The notes under the pieces: model-generated
Told to the model about the DNA's origin: nothing
The model's input: the letters and a program-made list of their open reading frames with translations, nothing else
Database searches by the model: none
Made by a program: the position numbers and the translations under genes
Shown: piece after piece, positions 40,203-56,760 of the stretch
How positions within the stretch are numbered: the first letter of the stretch is position 1
How the letters are laid out: each line of letters begins with the position of its first letter
From: Arabidopsis thaliana
Lineage: Eukaryota > Streptophyta > Magnoliopsida > Brassicales > Brassicaceae
Reading direction: 5' to 3'
NCBI RefSeq assembly: GCF_000001735.4
Contig: NC_003074.8
Location: 21,583,261 to 21,647,260, forward strand
DNA: 64,000 nucleotides

Positions 40203-43088
40203 TTATACCTGTTGGCTCATTAGGATCTCCACTGCTACGGTGAGATCATCGTCGGCAGCAGCAAGCGCCACTTCCACTTGTGTCTGAAGAAAATCCAGAG
40301 ACTTTAAGCCATCTATTTACTATTGTTTTAGTTAACGTTGGTATGAAGCAAGAAACGTACCCTGTCAAAGCCCATGGCTACGAGTTTCTGGATTTGTTCT
40401 TCGGAAGCAGCAACACGACCCTGTGTTTTAACAGCTCAATAAGAGAAAAGCTTCTAGAAGCTGTACAAGGGTCTGGGTCTGAGCCGAATATCTTAGAGAA
40501 GAAAAGTAACCTGGGATTGGGGCAGGACTGCTGCATTAGCTATTGGCGCTTGTCTACACACGGTGAGACATGAGGGTGAGGTTGAAGAATGGCGTAATAA
40601 GCTGATAAATCATAAGCTGAAGAAATCAAATACCTTGAATCTGCCACGGTGTTGACAGTTGCATCAGAAAGGCGGTCTGGAGAGCTGCTATCTTCCAGCA
40701 GTCTAGCATGGAGGTTTGGGTCTGTTTCTCCAGCTGGAGCAGTAGGATCTCGGGCAGTGCTAAGAGTTCTACCTCTCCCCGGAAATCTACTGTCCTCAGA
40801 AGACTGCATGTGAAGTAATATGGTTAGATGTGAATGCATCCACCATGGTAAAGAAAAGAAACTAACAAGATTAGCATGAACGTACCTGATTAGATGCTTC
40901 CCTCTGTGGCAACCATGAAGACAAGGATCTCCAAGCATTTCCTGTAGAGAAACCACTGGTCAAAGAAAAAATGTCGTTAGGATATTCTCTGGGCAAACAG
41001 TCCAGTTTTTCATATGTTCTTAGGAAACCACACCTGGATGTTGTGTTTTGTGCAGAATAAGTGGGAATATAGCTGGAAGGATTCCCGCCAGTACACATAA
41101 TGAACTTGGGTCGCCTAATGAAGCTAGACTGGAAGAGGACATAGAAACTGGATGAGTTACGATTAACTCAGAGAGCAACATCAAGAAGCCAGATCTGCAT
41201 GAGTTTTAAATCCTCGATGGCCTCTCAATTAACAAAGAAAAGGAAACATCAAGAAGCCAGATCTTCTTAAGTACTTAGTACTTACCATCCAGGAGGCTGA
41301 CTCAATGGTGGTAAAAAATGAAGAGCCAGGCATCAAGAAATTGAAGAGGCCATAAGAATCTGAAATCCAAAGCGACTAACAAATTAGCTCCCCATGAAAA
41401 TGCAGGTTTAGAAAGAAGATGACAATGAAAAAGGTCAATAATCATACATGAAAATCCAGACAGGATGCCGCATAGATGCCCAAGCAGTGAAACATTTGTC
41501 ATGAGAAGCTGGAATACTATTAGTAAGATCCACGGATACCTACACATGGATACAAACTTTTACATCATATGAGCAACAAGAAATGCAGGTGGGCATTAAG
41601 ATGCCAACAAGCAAGACAATGGAGCTTACAGTTTAGCGGGAACGTTGAAGAGACCAAACACACTGCACAGAGAAATAAAGTAGCAAATGAAGAAATATGA
41701 GATGCTTCATGAATACAAAGAGTTGGCAAAAAATAGCCCACATTCAGAGGACATTAAACGCATATCTTATTAATATGTGTACAGACATGTGTAGCATTAA
41801 CATGTTTGGAGAGAATGTATCTGAATTCTAACAAGAAGCTCATATTTACTTGCACTTTGATCTTCCAGAGTCTAAATCATTTAAGTAGCCCTTGAAAATT
41901 CTTACCTTCTAGAGGTAACTCCACTGAGACTTGTCTCTATGACAATCATAGAAAACAAGATTCCAGAAAATCCAATGGCGCATTCATTCATGAGATGATC
42001 ATATTGGTAGAAGGGATTATATCCCGCCAAGGATGCTATAAGAAGATGCAATACGGCATTGGTCGTTGCCAGCAAAACTGTTAGGTAAAGCAAACGGACA
42101 GATCCCATGATTCTCTCCAGCTCAGAGCCCATAGGAACCAATGCCATCATGTTGAACAGAACATGAAGCAGTGATCCATGGAAAATAATGGCTGTATAAA
42201 ACCTATAAACTGCACAGATAACGAGAAACGAGTGAACAAGAGGAAACAAAAAAAATCAGGACAGCTCAGGCATCTGAATTTAAAATTACCAGTTTGCAAG
42301 ACGAAATAACTTTGGAAATGTAAGTTTTAGTGCCAATAGGAATATCTTCTACATGACATGCAAGCCTCAATAAATATGAGAACATACCTTGGAACCTCGA
42401 TATGATTGCCGAGGGTAAGAAGCATACTTCATAAAAAGTGTCATATCCAGTTAAGAGGCATATCAGGTAAATGACCCCACAAACTACCACCACCGATGAC
42501 GTGAGGAAAGGTATGGCATTCCACCACTGTCCAACTCGAGTTTGAACCCCAGCCTATGAGAAAATAAAGAATACATAACTAACCAGAAACAAGACCTTTA
42601 CCAGTTTATAGGCTTATATCTAAACATTGTGCCGATTATCTACTTGGTTGGACATAGAAACCTTCTAATAATATTCAACCTTATGAATAATTTCAGAAAT
42701 CTTCAAACAAAAGTATGATCCAGAGTCACAGTTGTATAATAGAATGGTGAAATTGTATTATTATACCTAAAACTTGAAGAACTAATGAAACAACACAAAC
42801 AGAGGCTGCTATAACCTATTTTATGAAGAGAATGTTTCTACTTTCTACAACGAACGATTGGCCATGAAACTGAAGTTATGCCGAATTGAACTGCTAATTA
42901 GTTAACTCTACCGAATTAAGAGACGGTCGTACTGATTTCTGCTATCAGCCATAGCTCGTTCTCACTAGGAGTTTCTCGGTAATTAAACAAGCTAAAACCT
43001 CAACAATTTCTGACTAAGATCAAGGAATATAAGCAATCAGAGCAGAAAATTGAACAGATCTCACCTCGGTAACAATGTTCGGCCTCAT
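40203..43088 (-). CDS. RBL15: rhomboid-like protein with C-terminal UBA domain
   Basis: Twelve exons from the ATG at 43088 (MRPNIVTE|AGVQTRVGQWWN) to the stop at 40203-40205 give 403 residues, with every junction canonical and in phase. Six or so membrane segments follow. The rhomboid serine is in 'GFSGILF' (about residue 145), the partner histidine in 'LLGHLCGIL' (about 197), and 'HGSLLHVLFNMMALVPMG' is the usual HxxxN-type stretch. The soluble tail is Ser/Pro-rich and ends in a UBA fold ('EEQIQKLVAMGFDR', 'VEVALAAADDDLTVAVEILM') that should bind ubiquitin. Human RHBDD-type/UBAC2 relatives act in ER or Golgi protein turnover; catalysis here is plausible because both catalytic residues remain. 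The last codons CAG GTA TAA overlap a donor-like GTATAA. Symbol from memory (At3g58460). Confidence 0.88.
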
Positions 43089-43809
43089 AATCGAAGTCGC
43101 GAATCAGTCCTCTTCTCTGATGCTTGCGTGTGTTTGAATTTCAATGACCATGGAAGAAGACGAACAACTCTCGTTTCTCTCCCACCGTAAAAGACTCTTC
43201 TCGAGATCTTAACTTCTTCGCCCGGTTTAGCACTTTGATTCTGGTAAAGTTTGTAGAACCGGGTCGGACCAAAAACTTTTTATTCGCTGAGAGCAAACAT
43301 CAATATTTCATCTCTTCCTCGCAAATTATAAAGTTGCAACGGATTGAATAATTTTTTGTGATGAGCTAATTCCGTATGTCATGTTGATTCATGATGCAAT
43401 AAATCATTTTGGTAAATATGTTGAGATTTTGATAATAATGTAAAAGTATATCAGACTTGAGATCTGCGGTTGCAACAAGATACAGAGAACGATTGAACAA
43501 AGTGAGGTCACCAAGAGAACATTGATGAAAAATATCCAACACACATGAGCCGATGAGTGTTCCCTGCCACAAATGTTCCTCCGCTGCTAGAGGATAAGGG
43601 CTTGAAATGCCAGACACCTGAGATTGGTTAAGGCGCATCGTCATAAGAAATTAACAGCAACTACATGAACAGCAAAAGGGGATGACGTGAACGCGTGAGA
43701 TGGATTTAAGCACATTGCTTTTTGTGATCAGAAGGGTAAAAGAACAATCACTGGTTTACTCAAGAACAGTCAAAAGACTTTAGAGAAGCAACTTACAAGC
43801 AAGTCACAA
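43089..43809. other. intergenic between RBL15 start and the methyltransferase 3' end
   Basis: RBL15 5' UTR and promoter, and the 3' UTR of the next gene. An open minus-strand frame at 43366-43644 (92 codons) has no recognised features; it is probably downstream transcript sequence. Confidence 0.35.
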
Positions 43810-45247
43810 CTAGCTGTCTTCTTCCAAGCCTCCTAATCTGGTACCTGGATCATAACTTATAAACAGTCGGAACTCGTTTCCGAGTTTGCTAGAGTGATGA
43901 GGCTTAAACACACAAGGGCGAACACCCAATAGCTCAGCTGCATGTTCTCTTTGCACCTCTCCTGCAAGACGTGAGATATCTCCTAGTTAATAAATCATAA
44001 GATCATATAAATTTGACTTGAGAAAACAAAAGTACCCATTGTACCTGTGAGAAGAAGCAACAATGAATCTACTGGGCTTGCGAGGAACAAAATTGTTTGA
44101 CTAACTCTTTCCAGGCATTCCCTACTCTGCCAAGCATAAACGAATCAAGATCATTAACACGCTAACTAGAAGGTACTCAAAGACATTTATGCTTTGAAGA
44201 TAGCAAGCAATATAGCACACAAAAACATCACAGATTAATGATATCCTCACAAGTCACAAATACTCCTACCCGGGAAATATTTCAAATGATAATCAAAACG
44301 CAGCAGAGAGCCACAAAGTATCCATCTTTAAGAAGTGACACTAAGCCATGACCATAACCAACTGATACTCCATTGTAAAGCTTACACTTTTTTTCTTTCA
44401 TCTTGTCTGCTTTTGGACTTTCTATAATCTTTTAAAAGAAGATTAATTTATAAGCAATGCCTATCTAGCAGAAGCTTCTTGAATGTCAGAAGTTCAGAGC
44501 AGATTACACATCAGTCTCTAAACCTATCTATCAAGGGGCAGCTAAAAGATTTCCAAAATTCCCATGAAAGAACAGCATCGGAAAAGTTAAGAACTTGAAG
44601 AAACTTTACCAAGTAGGGAGGATCTGCAACGATTATATGGAAGCAATGTTTCAGCTGAAGCGGCAGATCTTCTGGTTCGTTGTAATCATAGAAAGTGAAC
44701 TCTTTTCCATATCTCTCGAATCTCATATCGTACTCCAGCAATTGCACCTGAAGACTAGGATCTCTTTTCTGACTCAGCACAAATCAAAACCCGTCGCACA
44801 GAAATTTAGCATCAACGACAACAAAAGTATCGATTTTTAGCAAAACGGATTCGATACAAATTAAGGGTACTGAACAAAACTGATTAATAGTACCTTGAGA
44901 TAAACGTAGAGAGTAGGGCAAGCAATGCAAGCGACTCTGCAGCCTGGAATTCTTTGAGAGAGAGTGACCACTTCATCTGCTACAGTCTCTGCAGTTTCAG
45001 GTTCGTACCAGAACTGGCTGAGTCTCCAATCCTCCGTAACCAGCTCCACTTTATCGGATTCTTCTCCTCCGGCGACGGAAGACGCCGGTGGCGTGCTCGC
45101 AACAGTCTTGTTCTGGTCTGCTAGAAATTCCCGAAGCGCCGCCAAAGCTTGAGAACTCAACACTAGTGGATCGTCATCTTCTACATCTCCGTCTCGTGGA
45201 GCTGAAACTTGACCGTTTAACTTCTGGAGCTCATCTTCTTTTTCCAT
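43810..45247 (-). CDS. eEF1A lysine methyltransferase-like protein (EFM5/N6AMT2 family)
   Basis: Four exons (44894-45247, 44610-44768, 44045-44126, 43810-43961) give 248 residues with canonical sites. The N-terminus is acidic ('GDVEDDDPLVLSSQALAALR'), followed by the family block 'EDWRLSQFWYEPETAETVAD'. A Rossmann-like part comes next: 'RVACIACPTLYVYLK', 'VQLLEYDMRFERYGKEFTFY', and the catalytic (N/D)PP(Y/F) motif as 'IIVADPPYL' at about residues 163-171. The C-terminus is 'PCVFKPHHSSKLGNEFRLF'. The family was first named N6-adenine DNA methylase, but yeast Efm5 and human EEF1AKMT1 methylate a lysine of eEF1A; I infer the same substrate. Locus order suggests At3g58470. Confidence 0.85.
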
Positions 45248-46080
45248 TTAAGCTTCGGCGTCAGAATTCCGGGATAAAGTCAGATCCTTCGGAAAAGAGA
45301 GGACTTAACGGACACAGCGAATTAGAGAGGGCTAGGGCTTTGGTTCTGCTTGCGTTTATACAGAATTTTCATAAAAAGTCCCCAACTTTTGAATGTTTTC
45401 TATTGAAGACATGAATTGTTTTTAGTGTCTTTGATTGGTAAACTATTTACAGTATATATTGTTATGAATTAGAAAACAGTAGAAATCCCATAATTAGCTT
45501 CTGTGATTTTTTTTAATGGTACTTTAGGGAAATTATTAAAAATTGAAGATTTTCTTATGATTTTTGTTTGGGTCAAATTGATAATGTTTTATTTTCTGGG
45601 TTAACATAGGAAGTTTGAATTTTTATAGGGACCTAGTTTTAAAAGCGAAACATTGACGCCAAAATTAGGATAAACTGAGGAGGAGCCAACAAAAATAACA
45701 GAGCGATCGTGGAACAGAGGACTCTATTTTTCTCCCAGCCAATGGAACAGATTTGCATCATTGAGAGATTGAGATTTCATGAGAATCTCTTAAATCAGAA
45801 ATGGCCGCCATTATCGTTCTCTCTCACGTTCCCATCTAATCCTAGACCCATTCAAAGCCTCCTCATTTCCTTTTTGGCTCTGTTGTTTTCTTCCATTAAA
45901 AGAATCTCTTCTCTGTTTCATTTCGTCTCATGGGTTTTGTTTGACTTCCAGGTTCTGCTTCTTCTTCTTCACCCTTTCTATGTTTTTGGTGATTCGATGT
46001 AATGTCTCAATGATGGAATTTGGATATTTGACATTTTCAGGACATAATAAGGAACTGCTTGAATCTGGTTTCAAGTGAAA
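45248..46080. promoter_or_regulatory. divergent promoter region, methyltransferase gene (-) and IQM6 (+)
   Basis: Includes the IQM6 5' UTR, probably with an intron. An open frame at 45709-46002 (97 codons, +) ends before the IQM6 start and may be a leader upstream ORF or chance. AT-rich 45360-45640 shows nothing else. Confidence 0.35.
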
Positions 46081-48593
46081 ATGGGTTAGTATTTGTGACA
46101 ACTTCTATGAACGTTTATTTGAAGGCATTTTGATCTGAGGCATATTTGTATTGATTGTGCAGAGACAAAGACCATTCTTCGATCAATCAGTTTTAATGAC
46201 ATTGACTCGGATTCAACCATAACTGAATCACCTGAAGCTAGAAAGACGCTATACAACAGATCCCTTAGCGGTAAAGGGACACAACGATCAAGAATTTCTC
46301 CAGGAGATGTGGAGAACAATTTCTCTATTAAACCTTTAACTTTTATGAAAGAAGATGATAGATATAAAATGCGGATATGGAAACCTGTTTGCGAAAACGA
46401 ACATGCAAAAGAATTTTTAGCCTTGTTATTAGGTGATGGAACATATCAAGCTGCATTAAAGTTACAGAAAGTTTATAGAAGTTTTCGAACCAGAAGAAGG
46501 CTAGCTGATTGTGCTGTAGTCGTTGAGCAAAGATGGTTCGTGGTGTTATGATTATTGGCATTGGTATATATAGAGAGGATAAAATTATCTGTTTAGTAGT
46601 AACTAAATGGAATTTGCAGGTGGAAGGTACTTGACTTTGCTGAACTTAAAAGAAGTTCTATATCGTTTTTTGAAATTGAGAAGCAAGAGACTGCAGTTTC
46701 ACGCTGGTCTAGAGCAAGAACAAGAGCTGCTAAGGTAACATCAAGCCTATCAACTATGTTGGTTTGATGCACCCGTTTTCGTTCCCATTGCTCCAGTCTT
46801 TATATAATGATTTGACCATTTTTATCCCTAAGGTTGGTAAAGGCTTATCAAAGGACGAGAAAGCTAGGAAGTTGGCTTTGCAGCACTGGCTTGAGGCAGT
46901 AAGAATATTCTTTTACAATTTGTCTTTCTCTGTGGCTATAAGTTTTGTGTAAAGCCATGTGATCTTAATTTTCTAGCTTAACAGATTGATCCTCGACATC
47001 GATATGGCCACAATCTGCAATTCTATTATCATGCTTGGCTCCACTGTGACAGTAAACAACCCTTTTTCTACTGGTAAGATTGCTATTACACAATCAAAAG
47101 TATGATAGTATCAAGCGTACAAATTTACGAGCTAACGTCCAACTTTGGACATGTAGGCTTGACATAGGACAAGGAAAAGAATTGAACCACGAAAGATGTC
47201 CAAGATCAAAACTTTACCAACAAAGCATCAAGTATCTTGGTCCGGTGAGTTTTACCCTCTAGTTTCTGTGCTTGGTTGACCAATTCTGTAGAACCTTAGA
47301 TCTATTTTCAGAAAAACTTGGTAGACCAATATTATTGACATGCTTGTTAGATACCTTTTTGTAATCCTTCATTCTTTCTTACAAACAGACAGAAAGGGAG
47401 GCATATGAAGTTATAATCGAGGATGGGAAACTAATGTATAAGCAAAGTGGGATAGTTCTCGACACAAAAGAAGGTCCTCCTGACGCAAAGTGGATCTTTG
47501 TCCTAAGCGTATCTAAGATATTGTATGTTGGAATGAAGAAAAAGGGTAACTTTCAACACTCGAGTTTTCTAGCCGGGGGAGCTACATTATCTGCTGGAAG
47601 AATTGTGGTTGACGATGGTGTTCTTAAGGTTAAAGAAAGAAATTTACTCGCTTATACTTATGCAAAAGAAGAGATGTTATAAGACACTGCAAAAACGTTT
47701 TGTGTTGAGTTTGAGTTCGTTGGATGATATTTTCAGGCAGTTTGGCCTCACAGTGGACATTATCTTCCAACAGAAGAGAATTTTCAGGCGTTCATGTCGT
47801 TTCTTAGGGAGAACAATGTAGACCTCGCCAATGTAAAGGTAAGTCCATTCTGGTCTGAGTTTTAAGTCACCAACATCTCATAGGTTTGGCTCTGGTTTGT
47901 TTTTAGGCTATGATTACATACTTTATTTTTTATATTCTGTAGAAGAATCCAGATGAAGAAGATGGAGAAGCTCCTGCTAAGGTCAAGAGGATGCCTTCAA
48001 GAATCAAAGAGACCGAAGAAGAACATTGTGACTTTGTGGATGCTGAGACCGGTTTTAGTCCCAACACTAAGCCCAACAATCATGCAGAGCTACAAACATT
48101 ATCAAGGTTCCATTCAAAACTTTCAAGACTGGATGAGATTCCAGACGAAGACGACAACATGATCGAGGAGGAACAGGATGATGAAGAAGAACCTGAAACC
48201 CCTTCAGAACAAGGGTATGAGACAGCAGAGGAGACATTCATAGCTGAGGAAGAGTTCACATATCCAAAATCAAACCTGTTCGATGAAGACATTGAAGATT
48301 ACGAGAAGCCTGTCCTGAAGGAGAAGATAATGAGACGGATAGATTCACACAAAGGAATTAAATCTTACCAGTTAGCTGAGCGGCTACATTCGAGATGGAG
48401 TACAGGTGCAGGGCCTAGAATCAGTTGTATGAGAGATTACCCTTCAGAGCTACAATTTAGGGTTCTTGAGCAAGCTCATTTATCTCCAAGAGCTTCTTCA
48501 AATTCTTCTAAGATATCTCCTTTTGCCCCGGTTAGAACACGAGGAACAAGTCTTGGGAGAAGTCCTTTGGCCGAAGAACTTGAAAATCTTTAG
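46081..48593 (+). CDS. IQM6: IQ-motif calmodulin-binding family protein
   Basis: Nine coding exons: 46081-46084, 46163-46535, 46620-46734, 46833-46898, 46985-47073, 47157-47244, 47389-47628, 47737-47838, 47943-48593; 575 residues, all junctions in phase. The first coding exon holds only ATGG; the second codon is split across the intron ([12 protein letters not shown]). The IQ-like motif is '[19 protein letters not shown]' (about residues 97-115). The conserved IQM core follows ('[20 protein letters not shown]', '[17 protein letters not shown]', '[20 protein letters not shown]', '[17 protein letters not shown]'). The C-terminal 200 residues are acidic and disordered, with 'PEDEEEP'-like runs. 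IQM proteins bind calmodulin in a Ca-independent manner; IQM1 is linked to stomatal movement, IQM6's role is unclear. Symbol from memory (At3g58480). Confidence 0.85.
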
Positions 48594-49804
48594 GTCGATT
48601 TATATACATGTGACGCGAATGCCCATGTCATGAAGTAATCGGCTTGATTCTTTTTTGTTACGCAAGATAAAAAAACTAGGGCTTCATGGAAGAATGGTTT
48701 TCTTATGTGTGTTCCTTATTCTTCAAGTCACATATTCATTGTTCTTTTGTTGGTGTAGTAATTTCTGCAACTCTGCATATTTGGAAAAACAGAAAATCAA
48801 GTTTTTTTTGGTTCATATTTTTGTCATATAATTATTTTATAATCCACTGAATCATATAATCTTCACTAATTTAATTGTCGTCTAAAAAATATTCATCCGA
48901 ATGTAAATCCAATCTGAAGCTAATAACTACTGTAATTAGGTTTAAATTAGTTCAAAATTTAAACCTAAAGAAGGAGATATCGTAAGACTTGGTTGTTCTC
49001 TGTTTCTGACTGCTCTAAGAACAAGGAAACCTTTTTTTTGTTCTGTTTTGCTTTTCCGGATTCCTTATTGACGCTTGTAGTTGACTCTCATTCTTTCTGA
49101 GGTCTGCTTCTTCTTGACCCTTTGTATTTTTTATTTCTTCTCCTTAAATACACAAGTTAATCTCGTTCTTTTAGGGTCAATGTTACATGGTTCTTGGATA
49201 CTAATAGCTGGTTTCGTTTAGTTCTCGTTTACACTAAACGTTAGTTACTTTTTTTTTTTCCTGTTAGCACACACGAATTGTTTGTTTAATATGTGTCTTC
49301 TACGTTTCATTTTAATTTCTTAAAAGTGAAACTTTTGGTAGCACAAAATCAATAAATTGGCAGCAATCACAAAATCACAATCAGAAAGAAAAAGATAGTA
49401 ATTAGACTAAAATTGTGCGTTGAGTCAAATTAAGTCACGCAAATCACACGTAGACTTCACTTTCAAAAAGCGCTGAATCAAAACTGGTGGCTATGAATTT
49501 TTCCCATCTCTCAAAATCTTTATAACTTGGTCTCAAAATTTAACAAATACTAATTTATTAATAAATCAATCTCTGTCTCTCTCTCTCTCTTTCTCTCTGC
49601 CAGCGAACATCCATTGGAGCTCCTCACTATACGGCCCAAGAGATAGAGGGAGAGAGAAGACATCATAATTCCCAAACAAAAGACTTTGGGTATAAAATTG
49701 GGTTTATTGACTTTGTGAAACCTACCCAGAAAATCTACCAACTGTCTCGAAGTCTCTCTCCTCTTTCTTGAAACGGGAAAGAGGGAGGGAAGAACAATAA
49801 GAAG
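48594..49804. other. intergenic: IQM6 3' UTR and SPP1 promoter
   Basis: Contains a 12-bp-arm hairpin (TTAGGTTTAAAT at 48936-48947 and its complement at 48957-48968) and a CT microsatellite in the SPP1 leader (about 49567-49600). No gene seen. Confidence 0.45.
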
Positions 49805-51797
49805 ATGAAGAAGATTCTAGAAAGATCAATGGAAGGTTCAGGGACATGGCAAGGCTTGGTGCTCGTTGGTATTGTCACATGGATCTGTGCTTCTTCTTAT
49901 CTTAAATTTACCCATAAATTTAGATCTCTCTTACAACCATGGGTCGCTCGTCAAGTCGTTGGTGGTGTCCCTCTCATTCTCAGAATCCAGGTGCCTCATT
50001 AATTAGCTAAAGCTATCAGCTTTTTCAAAATTTAGAATTGAAGCTGATTTTTTTGCCTTGACTTGGAATTTACCATTTTGGGTATATGCAGAAATGTCAG
50101 AATGGAGTGTTGGATGCTTTCTTCTCAGGGCTATCTTGTGTTGTCTCTGTTCCCTTTTACACTGCTTTCTTGCCTTTGCTCTTCTGGGTAACATTCCAAA
50201 GCTTCTTCTTCAACATAAAAGTTTAAATCCTTAGTATTTAGAGATTTTTTATGTGGATATGGATGTACACTTGAAGTCTTACTAATCGATATTCCAGAGT
50301 GGACATGGTAGATTGGCTAGGCAGATGACTCTCTTGATTGCATTCTGTGATTACTTGGGAAACTGCATTAAGGTATTTGGCCTTCTATAACGCATTCTCT
50401 TAGTTTACAAGTTTCTAAAGAAGCAAGTGTTGGTTTTATACGCTCTTCTTTATTTAGGATGTGGTATCAGCTCCTAGGCCAAGCTGTCCACCGGTTAGAA
50501 GGATTACTGCCACTAAAGATGAGGAAGACAATGCAATGGAATATGGCTTGCCTTCTTCACATACTCTTAACACTGTTTGTTTATCTGGGTATGTTGTCTG
50601 CTAACTCGTTACCAGCTTTGTTGTGGAATATCATCATAGTTGTAGAAACTCCATACCTAGCTAGTAATGTCTGTTCTCGGTGTTATTGCTGTGAGAAGAT
50701 AATTGACTAAATAGTGGAACTGGAATGCTATAGAGGTCATAACACTTGTCTCCTTATTGTCTGGTGTTTCAGCTATCTACTCCATTATGTGTTATCCTCC
50801 TTGGAATACGAAAGTGTGTCTATCCAGTACTATGGATTTGCCCTTGCTTGTTTGTTGGTAGCTCTAATCGCCTTCGGTAAGACCCAAAACTCATACCTGT
50901 TAAACACACATTCCTTGAAAGGATTTGATTGCTCAATTGACAACATTGTTTTCTTCCTAGGAAGGGTTTACTTGGGTATGCATAGTGTCGTCGATATCGT
51001 CAGTGGTCTTGCCATAGGAGTCCTGATTCTAGGTCTTTGGCTTACCGTCAATGAAAAACTTGACGATTTCATTACATCAAAACAGAACGGTAAGCTCCTT
51101 GCTCATAGTTTGATAAAGCTCCTAAGTTGCAAACATTGAATAACAGAAAAGCCATGACTCTCTGGATTGTGCAGTTAGCTCTTTCTGGACCGCGTTGAGT
51201 TTCTTATTGCTCTTTGCTTATCCGACCCCTGAGCACCCAACTCCTAGCTACGAGTACCACACAGCCTTCAACGGGGTTACCTTAGGAATTGTAAGCATTG
51301 AAAGATTTTCAGACGATATTGTATGCACTAGTGTTATGGTTTATTTAGACAATGGCCTTAATCGATGTTTTTACTTGTCTTAGGTTACCGGAGTGCAGCA
51401 AACGTACAGCCAATTCCACCACGAAGCTGCTCCACGAATCTTCTCACCAGAGCTCCCTATTTCATCCTACCTTGGTAGAGTCATGGTGGGAATACCGACG
51501 ATACTCTTAGTGAAGTTCTGCAGTAAATCTCTTGCAAAATGGACTTTACCAATGGTATCCAACGCACTTGGGATTCCAATAAGATCCAGCATGTACATTC
51601 CCAAGCTCAAGGGGTATGCAAGTGGGAAGAAGACAGACGAACCCAAGAATTCAGTTGGATATTTGCAGAAACTATGCGAGTTTTTGAGCCACGACTCGTT
51701 TGATATTGATACTGGTATAAGGTTCTTCCAATATGCAGGCCTTGCCTGGTCCGTTGTTGATCTTGTTCCTTCACTATTCTCTTACGTTAACTTGTAG
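49805..51797 (+). CDS. SPP1: long-chain base 1-phosphate (sphingosine-1-phosphate) phosphatase
   Basis: Eight exons (49805-49990, 50092-50187, 50298-50372, 50458-50588, 50773-50876, 50961-51089, 51175-51290, 51384-51797) give 416 residues. A membrane protein of the PAP2/LPP superfamily with all three phosphatase motifs: K-x6-RP ('KDVVSAPRPSC'), PSxH ('GLPSSHTLNT') and R-x5-H-x3-D ('GRVYLGMHSVVDI'). Hydrophobic helices flank them ('GLVLVGIVTWICASSYL', 'FALACLLVALIAFG', 'SGLAIGVLILGLWL'). It dephosphorylates phosphorylated sphingoid bases, in the ER membrane by analogy with yeast Lcb3/Ysr3; Arabidopsis SPP1 has been tied to ABA-dependent stomatal closure. Canonical splice sites, intact. Symbol from memory (At3g58490). 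Confidence 0.92.
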
Positions 51798-52242
51798 TAA
51801 CAGTTTCATTGTGTGATATATAAAATCAGTGCCTTTACATGACATAGTTCATCAACTCTGTATTCACTTGACCATTCACAAAGTCTTCATTGTTGTGGCT
51901 TGAAAGAACAGCATTTCGATTTATATTATTAGGTTTCAAATAAAAGGTGCACGAAACAGATATATGGAACAAAAGGGAAAAATTACGTGAAATAAATCGA
52001 AAAAATATCTCACAATAAACAGATTCTGATGCAGAAGGGAGCTAATAAGTTCAGCCAAACACATGTTCATGAGAGGTTTTAAAGTTCATTGACCTCTTTG
52101 CCTATATTACACTATTCCAAGGGAGAGGGCTAAATTGATTTTAAAGAGAAGCAACCTGGAACACAAATGCGTTGAACCAAATGGAATAAGCAGAGATCTT
52201 CAAAAACCAACAACCGGAAGCTGCAGGAGGAGCTGAGTATCT
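51798..52242. other. convergent 3' UTR region, SPP1 and PP2A4
   Basis: Transcript ends of the two facing genes; AAATAAAAGG at about 51938 could be a polyadenylation signal for SPP1. No gene or repeat seen. Confidence 0.35.
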
Positions 52243-55651
<3,409 letters not shown>

Positions 55652-56760
55652 GTTTTTGGTAGTGCGTCGTCGTCTTCTTTCCTTCAAGTCGGATCCGGAA
55701 AACAGATCAGAAACGAGGCAAAGGTTTCCAGATTAGGGGCAGCCCTAACCCTAAATTGGATGGATTCTGCGTATTCTTCGCTTTTTTCTTTCTCTCTCTC
55801 TCTCGCCTTCGTGTGCAGAGTGAGAGAGGAAATCAAAACAAAGGGGCGCGTGAGGTAAAGGGGCGAGTGGGTTTGTAGCTTTCGAGCTGTGTCTTGATTT
55901 GACCATTATATCCTCCTCGTTGAGATCTAAATGATAAATTGACTAAAACACCCTTTAGTTTTCTTATAAAAGTGTTTAAATAGGTAATACACACAAAATT
56001 TGTAAAGTAGTTTTATTTCTTTTAATTAAACACACAAAAACTATATAAACATACAATACAACTATTGTTTTGAAGAATTTTTCATTTTTAACAAACATTT
56101 TAGTTTTTTCTCAAAAAACTATAATCTAAGTAAAATGTGTTTACATAAGGGTCTAGCTATGGGAAAATACATTATCAACTATTTATTCATAGCTAATGAA
56201 ATGTAATTTTGATTTAGCCAAAACATCATTTTAATTAAAATTTGAATGGTTACAACATAAAATTTTGACCAAAATTTATGTGACATATATATTTTTATTC
56301 TCTCTAATGATGCATACTAAAATTTATGAACGATGAATGTAAAATACAAATTGATTTGCTCCTTCATGAAAAATAAATTTAACCAAAAAAAAAAGAAGAA
56401 ATCTCTAATTATTGACAATTCATGAGAGTCCGAACATAAAAATAATATTCAAAATATAGGTTCATGAAAGATTTAGATTACTCTATTTTTGGAAATAAAT
56501 ATGGTTTGAACTTTTTTTTACATATAAGTTGAATCGTTTTTAAGTTAGATACAATTAAATTCAGAATAAACAATTTTAAAGTTCTAAAGATTTAAGTGTA
56601 AATTTGTTTCCCCAATAATTATTGTATATATGTTTTTCTCAAACTCTTATGAGTGTATATAATTAGATTTTAAATCAATTCTTAAAATATAAAACAAGCT
56701 AATCTCATTATCATACCATATTTTTGGCTTAAGGTCATTTTGAAGATTAATAACATGTCT
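55652..56760. promoter_or_regulatory. divergent intergenic region, PP2A4 (-) and RH11 (+)
   Basis: The PP2A4 leader has a CT run (about 55785-55804) and telo-box-like CCCTAACCCTAA (55742-55753), common in housekeeping genes. 55930-56760 is strongly AT-rich with no recognised element. Confidence 0.45.

Noticed and set aside
43366-43644. 92-codon minus-strand open frame 3' of the methyltransferase gene
   Set aside because: No domain, no good splice link to the gene upstream; probably 3' UTR or intergenic sequence.
48936-48968. 12-bp-arm inverted repeat TTAGGTTTAAAT
   Set aside because: Single short AT-rich hairpin with no target duplication, too small to call a MITE or a structured RNA.
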